Assembly: GCA_002723275.1 (NCBI GenBank)
Contig: PBNZ01000012.1
Span: forward strand, 1 to 50,858
Direction: 5' to 3'
DNA from: Planctomycetaceae bacterium
GTDB taxonomy: Bacteria > Planctomycetota > Planctomycetia > Pirellulales > Pirellulaceae
DNA length: 50,858 bases
The notes below the pieces were generated by a model. It did no database searches. It had not been told where the DNA came from and worked only from the letters and a program-made list of their open reading frames with translations. Position numbers and translations under genes: made by a program. Positions 43,993 to 50,858 of this stretch are shown here, one piece after another (the first letter of the stretch is position 1; every line of letters starts with the position of its first letter).

Positions 43993-46473
43993 ATGATTCG
44001 CGTTTTCGGACAACTCTCCCTGCTGTTCACAGTCGTTTTTTGCAACTTAGGATTCTCGGCAGAAACGACAGCCAACGAGGAAGTCGCATTTGACCGTGTG
44101 ATTCTTCCGTTATTGGCGGACAAGTGCTTCCGATGCCACGGCCCCGACGAGGCTTCCCGTGAGGCGGATCTCAGGTTAGACGTCCGCGAGGAGGCTGTTT
44201 CAGAGGATCCCGATTCCGCAGCGACCATTATCGCGTTTGACGCAGACGCAAGTGAACTGATTCGGCGTATCGAGTCGGACGATGCCGACGAGCAGATGCC
44301 GCCTCCCGATTCGAATCTGTCGCTCTCGGATCACGAGCGAGGACTACTACGACAATGGGTCAACGAGGGAGCACCATACGCTCAACTTTGGTCCTTTCGA
44401 GCAATCGAACGGCCAGAGGTTCCCAAAACCTCCAGGAGATCCTGGCCCCGAAATCCAATCGATTCCTTCATTCTCAGCGAACTGGAGCAACGACAATGGC
44501 AACCGGCAGCTCCCGCCGACTCCTATCGACTGGTACGACGTCTGTATCTTGACCTGACAGGCCTGCCGCCGAGACCCGCAGAGGCAGATGCTTTTATTCA
44601 GGACAGCTCGCCTCAAGCTTATGAACAGCTTGTCGATCGACTCCTTTCCTCCCCTGCCTTTGGCGAACGCATGGCATGGAACTGGCTGGATGCGGCGAGA
44701 TACGCGGACTCAAATGGCTACCAAGGAGATCAAGACCGCACGATGTGGCCGTGGCGAGACTGGGTCGTGCAGTCGTTCAACAACAATTTGCCTTTCAATC
44801 AATTCACTATTCAACAACTGGCCGGTGATTTATTGCCTCAAGCCACTGACGATCATCGCCTGGCAACCGGCTTCAGTCGTAATCATATGATCAATGGTGA
44901 GGGTGGTCGCATCGCCGAAGAAAATCGCGTCGACTACGTGATGGACATGACAGAGACGATGGGCACCGTGTGGCTAGGCCTGACGTTGAATTGCTGTCGT
45001 TGCCACGACCATAAATTCGATCCACTGTCACGAAAAGACTACTACTCACTGTTTGCCTTTTTCAACCAGACACCCGTCGATGGCAACGGCCGCAGTGGCC
45101 AGACTGAACCAACGTTGCGCGTGCCGACGCGTGCTCAAAATCGCATCCTGTCGGGTTTTGAGGAGCAGATTTTTGAGCTGCAATCGAAAGTTGAAGAGAT
45201 AGAGCCGGTCAGCCTTTCCGCGAACGCATTGAATGAAGAGCAACAGAAAATCTTAGAAAAGCCAATTCGTGAGCGTTCACAGGATGATCTCAGCAAGCTT
45301 CGAGACGCTTCACCCGAGGATTCAGATTACAAGAACCAAATTGAAAAGCTCCGAGAAAACCTGGCGAACCGTGATCGGGTGCGATCCTCAATCCCTAAGG
45401 TGATGGTGATGCGGGATCGTGGTGAGACACGAACCACCTTCATCTTGAACAAGGGACTCTACAATGACCGGCAGGACGAGGTCCTTGCATCCATTCCCGA
45501 GCAACTTCCGGCACTATCAGAGGCTGATGGCAAAAATCGTCTGGGACTGGCTAAATGGATCGTGAACCGCTCCAACCCACTTACGGCAAGGGTGATTTCC
45601 AATCGCATTTGGGCCGATGTTTTTACCACCGGTATTGTGAAAACGGCTGAGGATTTTGGGACTCAAGGGGAACGACCTACCCATCCGGAACTTCTCGATT
45701 GGCTGGCAAGCGAATTACATTCATCCAACTGGGACATCAAGCATCTTTACCGACTGATTCTCACCAGCGAAACGTATCGCCAGAGCTCAAAGTCAACGCT
45801 TGAACAACGCGAATTAGATCCAGAAAACCGGTATCTCTCGCGTGGCGTTCGGCGGCGTTTGCCCTCGTGGATGATTCGCGACCAGGCACTGTTCGTTAGT
45901 GGCCTGCTAGTCCCAAATCTCGGTGGGCCTCCGATCAATACCTACCAACCCAGTGGCGTGTGGGAAGATGCGACGTTCGGCAGAAAATCGTATCAACGCG
46001 ATGCGGGCGAAAAACTTTACCGGCGTAGCCTTTATACCTTCTGGCGGCGGATCATCGCGCCCACGATGTTTTTCGATACTGCTTCACGTCAAGTTTGTAC
46101 GGTTACGAACTCGATCACCAACACACCTCTGCACGCTTTAACGACGCTCAACGACATTACGTACATCGAGGCCGCACGAGCTCTGGCTACAAGGATTCTG
46201 CTCGATCAACCAGAAGCTACATCGCAGCAGAATATTGAAGCAGCATTTCGCCGCATTCTGATCAGACACCCCAATCCGACCGAAACCGAGGTCCTGACGA
46301 ATAGTTTCGATCGTTTGCTCGAGCGATACCGCATGGACCAGGAACTAGCAAGCAAACTGATTCAAGTGGGGGAACTGCCAACGGATTCGACGGTCGATCC
46401 TCAAAAGCTCGCTGCTCTCACGAGCGTCTGTAATACGATCATGAACTTGGACGAAGCACTTTGCAAGGAATGA
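43993..46473 (+). CDS. Planctomycete cytochrome c (PSCyt1) with DUF1549 and DUF1553
   Basis: An 826-aa predicted exported protein. A signal peptide (MIRVFGQLSLLFTVVF, ending near GFSA) is followed by a PSCyt1 cytochrome c-like domain with heme motif C-F-R-C-H (about residues 45-49) and the LRLDVREEA and MPPPDSNLS landmarks. DUF1549 (about 130-340; NPIDSFILSELE, WNWLDAARYADSNGYQGD) contains a second CxxCH (C-C-R-C-H-D-H-K-F-D-P). A coiled segment (about 380-445) and DUF1553 (about 500-800; NRIWADVFTTGIVKTAEDFG) follow. The exact reaction is unknown; such proteins are always paired with DUF1501 proteins and are thought to be periplasmic. ATG 43993 with AGGA 6 nt upstream is preferred over 43939 or 43948. 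Confidence 0.92.
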   Translation: MIRVFGQLSLLFTVVFCNLGFSAETTANEEVAFDRVILPLLADKCFRCHGPDEASREADLRLDVREEAVSEDPDSAATIIAFDADASELIRRIESDDADEQMPPPDSNLSLSDHERGLLRQWVNEGAPYAQLWSFRAIERPEVPKTSRRSWPRNPIDSFILSELEQRQWQPAAPADSYRLVRRLYLDLTGLPPRPAEADAFIQDSSPQAYEQLVDRLLSSPAFGERMAWNWLDAARYADSNGYQGDQDRTMWPWRDWVVQSFNNNLPFNQFTIQQLAGDLLPQATDDHRLATGFSRNHMINGEGGRIAEENRVDYVMDMTETMGTVWLGLTLNCCRCHDHKFDPLSRKDYYSLFAFFNQTPVDGNGRSGQTEPTLRVPTRAQNRILSGFEEQIFELQSKVEEIEPVSLSANALNEEQQKILEKPIRERSQDDLSKLRDASPEDSDYKNQIEKLRENLANRDRVRSSIPKVMVMRDRGETRTTFILNKGLYNDRQDEVLASIPEQLPALSEADGKNRLGLAKWIVNRSNPLTARVISNRIWADVFTTGIVKTAEDFGTQGERPTHPELLDWLASELHSSNWDIKHLYRLILTSETYRQSSKSTLEQRELDPENRYLSRGVRRRLPSWMIRDQALFVSGLLVPNLGGPPINTYQPSGVWEDATFGRKSYQRDAGEKLYRRSLYTFWRRIIAPTMFFDTASRQVCTVTNSITNTPLHALTTLNDITYIEAARALATRILLDQPEATSQQNIEAAFRRILIRHPNPTETEVLTNSFDRLLERYRMDQELASKLIQVGELPTDSTVDPQKLAALTSVCNTIMNLDEALCKE

Positions 46474-46475
46474 GT

Positions 46476-47933
46476 ATGTCCTGGGACCCCACGCTGCAAA
46501 ATCATCTAACTCGGCGAGAATTGCTGGGACGCGCCGGCACCGGTCTGGGTACGGCGGCCTTGGCCTGGCTGCTGCAACGTGACGGAGTTTTGTCAGCAGA
46601 AGACTCACGTTACGGGCTTCCAGATCTGCCCCATTTCGCCCCCAAGGCTAAGAACGTCATTTATTTGTTCCAGAATGGCGCCCCGACCCACGTCGACCTG
46701 TTCGACTACAAGCCCGAACTGGCAAATCGTCACGGCCAAGCTGTTCCCAACGAATTCGTCGACGGCAAACGCTTCAGCACGATGACGGGCAAAGCGAATG
46801 GCAAATTGCTGCTCGGAGCCGTCGAACCCTTCCATCAACGTGGTGGATCAGGAGCGTGGGTCAGCAATTTCCTACCGTATACTGCCTCGATGGCTGATGA
46901 CCTCTGCTTCATCAAGGGAATGCATACCGATGCCGTGAACCATGCCCCTGCGATCAGTCTGTTGCTCAGCGGCGCACAGCTCCCCGGCCGCCCAACGCTC
47001 GGAGCATGGTTGAGCTATGGACTGGGCAGTGAATCCGAAAGCCTGCCGAAATTCGTGGTGATGACCTCCGTGAGTAAGGGTACAAGTTGTGGGCAGATTT
47101 TTTACGACTTTTACTGGGGCTCCGGATTCCTGCCATCTCGGTACCAGGGTGTCAAGTTTCGCGGCAGTGGCCAGCCGGTTCTCTATCTTGAAGATCCCGA
47201 CGGCATCGATCGTTCCATCCGACGTACACAACTCGACGATCTGGCGGCACTGAATTCGTTGAAGTTGAAGGAATTCGGCGATCCCGAAATCGAAACGCGC
47301 ATCTCTCAATATGAAATGGCATTTCGAATGCAATCCAGCGTGCCGGAACTGACGGACTTCTCCCAAGAGTCAGCCTCCACGCTCGAACGTTACGGCCGTG
47401 ACGTCACACAACCCGGCACCTTTGCCTACAACTGCCTGATGGCCCGCCGATTGGTGGAGAGGGGCGTGCGATGTGTGCAACTCATGCATGCCGGATGGGA
47501 CCAACACAACAGCCTCACAACCGAACTCTACAACCAGTGCCGAGATACTGATCAAGCTTCCACGGCGTTGGTGCAAGATCTCAAAGCAAGAGGCTTGCTC
47601 GACGATACGCTCGTGGTCTGGGGAGGCGAGTTTGGTCGTACCCCCTTTTTGCAGGGCGACTTAAATAACCGACCCCGCTGGGGACGAGACCATCACCCCT
47701 ATGCCTTCACCATTTGGATGGCAGGAGGTGGAGTCAAACCAGGTTTCTCGTATGGACAGACGGACGAATTCGGAATGAATGTCGTCGACGAAAAGGTCCA
47801 TGTGCACGACTTGCAAGCAACGCTGCTGCATTTATTGGGGATCGACCACGAGAAATTAACTTATCGGTTCCAGGGCCGCTATTATCGCCTCACCGATGTC
47901 CACGGTTCCGTAGTGACCCCCGTACTCGCTTGA
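46476..47933 (+). CDS. DUF1501 family protein 2, partner of the PSCyt1 protein
   Basis: A 485-aa protein. The N-terminus has a twin-arginine-like signal (LTRRELLGRAGTGLGTAALAWLL). KNVIYLFQNGAPTHVDLFDYKP is the hallmark first motif, and VVWGGEFGRTPFLQGD plus GRDHHPYAFTIWMAGGGVKPG mark the C-terminal half; the His and Asp residues fit the alkaline-phosphatase/sulfatase-like metal site. The gene follows the PSCyt1 gene directly. ATG 46470 overlaps the preceding TGA as ATGA, but AGGA (46466-46469) is correctly spaced only for ATG 46476, so I use the latter. The pair is one of many such pairs typical of planctomycetes; the substrate is unknown. The other DUF1501 gene (26816) has no such partner. 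Confidence 0.92.
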   Translation: MSWDPTLQNHLTRRELLGRAGTGLGTAALAWLLQRDGVLSAEDSRYGLPDLPHFAPKAKNVIYLFQNGAPTHVDLFDYKPELANRHGQAVPNEFVDGKRFSTMTGKANGKLLLGAVEPFHQRGGSGAWVSNFLPYTASMADDLCFIKGMHTDAVNHAPAISLLLSGAQLPGRPTLGAWLSYGLGSESESLPKFVVMTSVSKGTSCGQIFYDFYWGSGFLPSRYQGVKFRGSGQPVLYLEDPDGIDRSIRRTQLDDLAALNSLKLKEFGDPEIETRISQYEMAFRMQSSVPELTDFSQESASTLERYGRDVTQPGTFAYNCLMARRLVERGVRCVQLMHAGWDQHNSLTTELYNQCRDTDQASTALVQDLKARGLLDDTLVVWGGEFGRTPFLQGDLNNRPRWGRDHHPYAFTIWMAGGGVKPGFSYGQTDEFGMNVVDEKVHVHDLQATLLHLLGIDHEKLTYRFQGRYYRLTDVHGSVVTPVLA

Positions 47934-48108
47934 CCCCCGGCAGCTACTAACTCCGTCCTTGGAAGGAGCACACCCTCCGTTCACTTGGTCAGGGATGCTC
48001 GAGAAACCTTCCCCTTCACATTGCCAGGACGTGCAGCGTCGATGACTAGAACTATGACGTAACCTATATTGCGAATTGACCCTGGATCGACCGTTCCGAA
48101 CAAACACC

Positions 48109-48834
48109 ATGCTTTTCCGAATCGTCACTTACAACATCCACAAAGGCATCGGTGGAATTGACCGTCGTTATCGGCCCGAGCGGGTTGCAGAAACGCTCGC
48201 CCATTACTCCCCCGATATCGTGTTTATGCAGGAGGTGGATGACGGCGTCCCGCGGTCGCGCGGGCACAACCAGGTGGAATGGTTCAGTGAAGCCCTGGAG
48301 CTCCCGTATCGAGTCTTCCAACCAAACGTTCGACTCCGAAAAGGGTGTTATGGGAATGCGATCTTGAGCCGATTCCCGCTCGTCGATACGCACCACATCG
48401 AACTCACCATGCCTCTCAAGAAACGAAGGAGAGCGTTAGCAGTTCGCTGCCACCTAAAGACAGAGCAGCACCAGCGAACTCTTGTCCTTTTCAACCTTCA
48501 CCTTGGGCTGGCAGGTTACGAACGAGTCCTTCAACTCAAGCGACTCATCACAAATCGCATGTTTCAGCAGACACACCAGAATACAGCCATGATTCTTGGC
48601 GGCGATCTGAACGATGTCTGGGGCTCACTTGGACGTAAGATTTTGGAACCCGCAGGTCTCAAACCTGCCTGCGGCCTTGTCAATACATTCCCGGCATTTC
48701 GCCCAATCCGACCCCTCGATCGGCTTTACTTTCGAGGCAATATTCATTGCCGCCAGTGTTTTCGATCACGATCGAATGTCGCGCGACGAGCATCCGACCA
48801 TCTACCTCTGATCGCCGAATTCGAACTCGATTGA
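48109..48834 (+). CDS. Endonuclease/exonuclease/phosphatase family protein
   Basis: A 241-aa metal-dependent phosphodiesterase-fold protein. The active-site signature is complete: TYNIHKG (Asn), FMQEVDD (Glu metal ligand), FNLHLGL (His), GGDLNDVWG (Asp-Asn) and SDHLPLIAEF (Asp-His). It resembles the YbhP/CLS-associated branch more than DNA-repair ExoIII; the actual substrate (nucleic acid, phosphoinositide or other phosphodiester) is not evident. No signal peptide or membrane helix is present. ATG 48109 is preferred to an in-frame upstream codon at 48076 because the family N-terminus begins there. It is convergent with the MerR-type gene, with only a 12-nt gap. Confidence 0.88.
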   Translation: MLFRIVTYNIHKGIGGIDRRYRPERVAETLAHYSPDIVFMQEVDDGVPRSRGHNQVEWFSEALELPYRVFQPNVRLRKGCYGNAILSRFPLVDTHHIELTMPLKKRRRALAVRCHLKTEQHQRTLVLFNLHLGLAGYERVLQLKRLITNRMFQQTHQNTAMILGGDLNDVWGSLGRKILEPAGLKPACGLVNTFPAFRPIRPLDRLYFRGNIHCRQCFRSRSNVARRASDHLPLIAEFELD

Positions 48835-48846
48835 ATTAAGGCTAGA

Positions 48847-49704
48847 TCAGGAATCAATGCTGGTAACGTAGCGAGCGAGTTGCTGCAAATCGTCGCAGCA
48901 AGCAGAAAATCGTGTACGCTTCCGCAAATCGTCGTTGACGCAACGTCCACCAATGACCAGCGCGATCGAGGGCGCTAAATCGCTTTGAAACTGATTCAGA
49001 GCACCGACAAAACGATCGATATCTTCAATCTGTGAAATACTCAACCAAAACAGACGCGGATTGACATCTTGAGCTGCCTGCAGCATGGTCGGAAACGGAA
49101 GATTCGAGCCAAGAGAATTGGCACTCCAGCCAAGCTCTCGTAAAGTCAGCTCGACCAAAAAGGTCGCAACACTGTATTGATCCCCCTCAATCGTGCCGCC
49201 GACGGCCACTCGAGCTCCCTCCTGCGGCCTTGGCAACAACCTGGACAGTTCGTGCAGAACTCGCATCGCCACACCGACCGCTCGACGCTCCTCGTAGATC
49301 TCGGTATCGCCATCTGCCCACTGTTCACCGATCTGCGTCAAAACTGGCGTCAGCAGTTGATCGCCCAGATCCGCGATCGTCACTCCCTTCATAAATAAAT
49401 CAACAAGGATTGTCCGCGACCCCTCGAAATCTCCAGATGACATCTTGTTCATCAGGCCAGGCAGCGCCTCCGCAGGATGGCTGTAGATCACCTGCGACCG
49501 GTTTGGGAGTCCCAGCACTTCAGGCCTCGTGGGATCAAGCTTCTGTTCCCGGAGATAGCTGATGACCCCGTCGAGAGGCACCCTGCGATGCCCACCTGGA
49601 GTGCGTGAAAACGGCAAAACACCGCGATCACACCACCTTTTCAGCGAAGATTCGCTTACCCCGATAGATTCGGCAACTTGCTTTGGAGAGAGCCATTGCG
49701 ACAT
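48847..49704 (-). CDS. MerR-type regulator with cobalamin-binding-like domain (CarH/LitR-like), degenerate B12 site
   Basis: A 285-aa predicted DNA-binding regulator. The N-terminal MerR-type helix-turn-helix (WLSPKQVAESIGVSESSLKRW, ending TPGGHRR, residues 4-41) is followed by a B12-binding helical domain (about 75-160) and a Rossmann-like B12 domain (about 165-280; VAVGGTIEGDQYSVA, LGSNLPF, ALVIGGRC). In B12-sensing relatives the helical domain has W-x9-E-H; here W129 and E139 are kept but His is Arg140. The lower-ligand motif D/E-x-H-x-x-G reads E-G-D-Q-Y-S-V. It may therefore sense something else or act without ligand. ATG 49704 is used because the helix-turn-helix starts there; the upstream extension to 49797 is implausible. 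Divergent from a sigma factor, with a shared 17-bp sequence. Confidence 0.85.
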   Translation of the reverse strand: MSQWLSPKQVAESIGVSESSLKRWCDRGVLPFSRTPGGHRRVPLDGVISYLREQKLDPTRPEVLGLPNRSQVIYSHPAEALPGLMNKMSSGDFEGSRTILVDLFMKGVTIADLGDQLLTPVLTQIGEQWADGDTEIYEERRAVGVAMRVLHELSRLLPRPQEGARVAVGGTIEGDQYSVATFLVELTLRELGWSANSLGSNLPFPTMLQAAQDVNPRLFWLSISQIEDIDRFVGALNQFQSDLAPSIALVIGGRCVNDDLRKRTRFSACCDDLQQLARYVTSIDS

Positions 49705-49710
49705 AAAATC

Positions 49711-49727
49711 GACCGTTTTGAACGTTT
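49711..49727. promoter_or_regulatory. Putative operator, exact repeat copy 1
   Basis: GACCGTTTTGAACGTTT, identical to 49905-49921. It contains the interrupted palindrome CGTT-TTG-AACG. It lies 7 nt upstream of the regulator's start codon (- strand), a position suited to autoregulation. That the MerR-type protein binds it is inferred. Confidence 0.65.
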
Positions 49728-49741
49728 CTAAGCAGCACACT

Positions 49742-49756
49742 GACAGTTTTAACGTC
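49742..49756. promoter_or_regulatory. Putative operator, degenerate copy
   Basis: GACAGTTTTAACGTC resembles the 17-bp repeat, with one substitution and one deletion, in the same orientation and 31 nt from copy 1 (start to start). It could be a weaker half of a tandem site. Confidence 0.4.
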
Positions 49757-49904
49757 TGCGATATTCTACCCTCGGCACCCCCCCCTGCAAACCACAATAC
49801 TTAAGTTATTTAATTAAAACAACTTACGATCAATGCCGAGAACTTCCGATTTTTTCACAATCTTCCGCGTTAAAAAACTGCTTTTGATCCGGTTCTTTCA
49901 GTGT

Positions 49905-49921
49905 GACCGTTTTGAACGTTT
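49905..49921. promoter_or_regulatory. Putative operator, exact repeat copy 2
   Basis: GACCGTTTTGAACGTTT, identical to 49711-49727, ends 17 nt before the sigma-factor ATG and just before its ribosome binding site. This suggests that the regulator controls the sigma gene. Confidence 0.65.
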
Positions 49922-49938
49922 TAACCAAGGAGTCGACG

Positions 49939-50858
49939 ATGATCGCCGCCACTGTCTCCCGAGCGAAAAAAGCTGACGTGAACCGCGCCAAGACACGGGT
50001 ACGACAGGAATTGAAGCAACGAACTCAAGAACGCCTCACCCAGGAAATTGCCTTCATTCCAAGCCCCGCCTTTCGTGAACTCGACTGCGACCGAGGCTGG
50101 AAGGATGCCATTAAGAAGAGCTTCGCATCGGACGGCTACGATACCGCGCCACTAGATGTCAAGGTTCGAATGCCGGCTCATCTAGAAAGACTGTGCTCGG
50201 CACCTCTCTTATCTCCCGCCGATGAACGCGAACTGTTCTGCCGGATGAACTACTTGAAGTATCGCGCCAATGCTCTCCGCTCTTCGCTGAACGTAGCTCG
50301 ACCGAGCCAGAAGAAGCTCAACGACATCGACGTATATCTCGAAGCCGCCAACCGAGTTCGCAACCAAATCATCCATTCGAATGTCCGGCTGGTGATCTCA
50401 ATCGTCAAACAATTCGCTGACGATCGGAATCCCTTCGACGACCTCCTGAGCGAAGGCATTAGTTGCCTGATTAAAGCAGTCGAAAAATTTGATGCTGACC
50501 GGGGATTTCGCTTCAGCACCTACGCAACCCGTGCCGTACGACGAGAGGTATTCCGACTGGTTCAGCGTCATCATCGCGATCGAACCCGCTTTGCGACTGG
50601 GACGTCCGAAGTGCTACAGCGTGAAATGAACACCGAAGACAAGCCGATCAAACCTGAACGGACCTGGCATCAGATCGATCGTTCAATTCAAAACATGCTC
50701 GCCGTTCTAGATCAGCGAGAGCAGTTCATCGTCGGAGCCCGATACGGTTTCGAGGATATTGGAGAAAAGCCGACTTTCCAGCGGCTTGGAGAGTTGCTCG
50801 GCGTCTCGAAGGAGCGTGTTCGCCAGCTCGAACAACGAGCCCTAAACAAGCTTCGTGA
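49939..50858 (+). CDS. Sigma-70 family RNA polymerase sigma factor, truncated by the window end
   Basis: At least 306 codons are present and the frame runs off the right edge. A basic N-terminal extension (about residues 1-85) precedes a region 1.2-like segment (LLSPADERELFCRMNYLKYRA, about 88-112), region 2 (NVRLVISIVKQFAD, DDLLSEGISCLIKAVEKFD and GFRFSTYATRAVRREV, about 141-214; binds core polymerase and the -10 element) and region 4 (FQRLGELLGVSKERVRQLEQRALNKLR-like helix-turn-helix, about 254-306). Region 3 is short. It is larger than ECF sigma factors and closer to planctomycete RpoD-like alternates. AAGGAG (49927-49932) 6 nt upstream supports the ATG. The divergent MerR-type regulator recalls litR-litS gene pairs, in which a B12-type MerR regulator controls a sigma gene. 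Confidence 0.92.
   Translation, partial: MIAATVSRAKKADVNRAKTRVRQELKQRTQERLTQEIAFIPSPAFRELDCDRGWKDAIKKSFASDGYDTAPLDVKVRMPAHLERLCSAPLLSPADERELFCRMNYLKYRANALRSSLNVARPSQKKLNDIDVYLEAANRVRNQIIHSNVRLVISIVKQFADDRNPFDDLLSEGISCLIKAVEKFDADRGFRFSTYATRAVRREVFRLVQRHHRDRTRFATGTSEVLQREMNTEDKPIKPERTWHQIDRSIQNMLAVLDQREQFIVGARYGFEDIGEKPTFQRLGELLGVSKERVRQLEQRALNKLR

Overview
The window looks like a chromosomal segment from a planctomycete, probably a Pirellulales-type marine or freshwater heterotroph. This is inferred from gene content: a PSCyt1/DUF1549/DUF1553 protein paired with a DUF1501 protein, a second DUF1501 gene, two secreted sulfatases, PEP-CTERM proteins, and giant secreted proteins that carry an N-terminal LExRxxL motif (LEPR-XLL type), lamin-tail domains and dockerin-like calcium-binding ends. 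No rRNA, tRNA, CRISPR array, transposase or prophage gene was seen. Thirty-two protein genes are supported. One of them is interrupted by a stop codon and one runs off the right edge.

Left part (1-14.2 kb, all + strand): a 15-bp tandem repeat; a surface-protein cluster in which two CotH-kinase/lamin-tail/P-domain proteins flank two paralogous small PEP-CTERM proteins and a LamG-like PEP-CTERM protein; then a sulfatase. The two small PEP-CTERM genes are each preceded by a conserved leader of about 90 nt. Each leader has a 10-bp terminator-like stem with wobble-consistent changes, a T tract and a possible pseudoknot. It is one of the two most interesting signals in the window.

Middle (14.5-29.1 kb): a secreted S9 peptidase; a tripartite RND efflux system whose three genes lie apart in different orientations (pump +, adaptor -, outer-membrane lipoprotein -) with a potassium-channel-like gene and a cysteine-repeat secreted protein between them; a second sulfatase; and a DUF1501 gene followed by a TolB-like propeller gene.

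Right part (29.2-50.9 kb): a five-gene YejABEF/Opp-like peptide ABC transporter operon on the - strand; a secreted nickel superoxide dismutase; DNA polymerase IV; a ChbG/YdjC-type deacetylase gene cut by one in-frame amber codon and coupled to a Tyr/Pro-rich secreted protein; a PQQ-type beta-propeller; an AI-2E family transporter with a long acidic insertion; a PilZ protein; the PSCyt1 + DUF1501 pair; and an endonuclease/exonuclease/phosphatase. At the right end a MerR/cobalamin-domain regulator, whose usual cobalamin histidines are replaced, is divergent from a sigma-70 family factor. An exact 17-bp sequence is repeated close to both start codons. This is the other strong candidate for an undescribed regulatory circuit.
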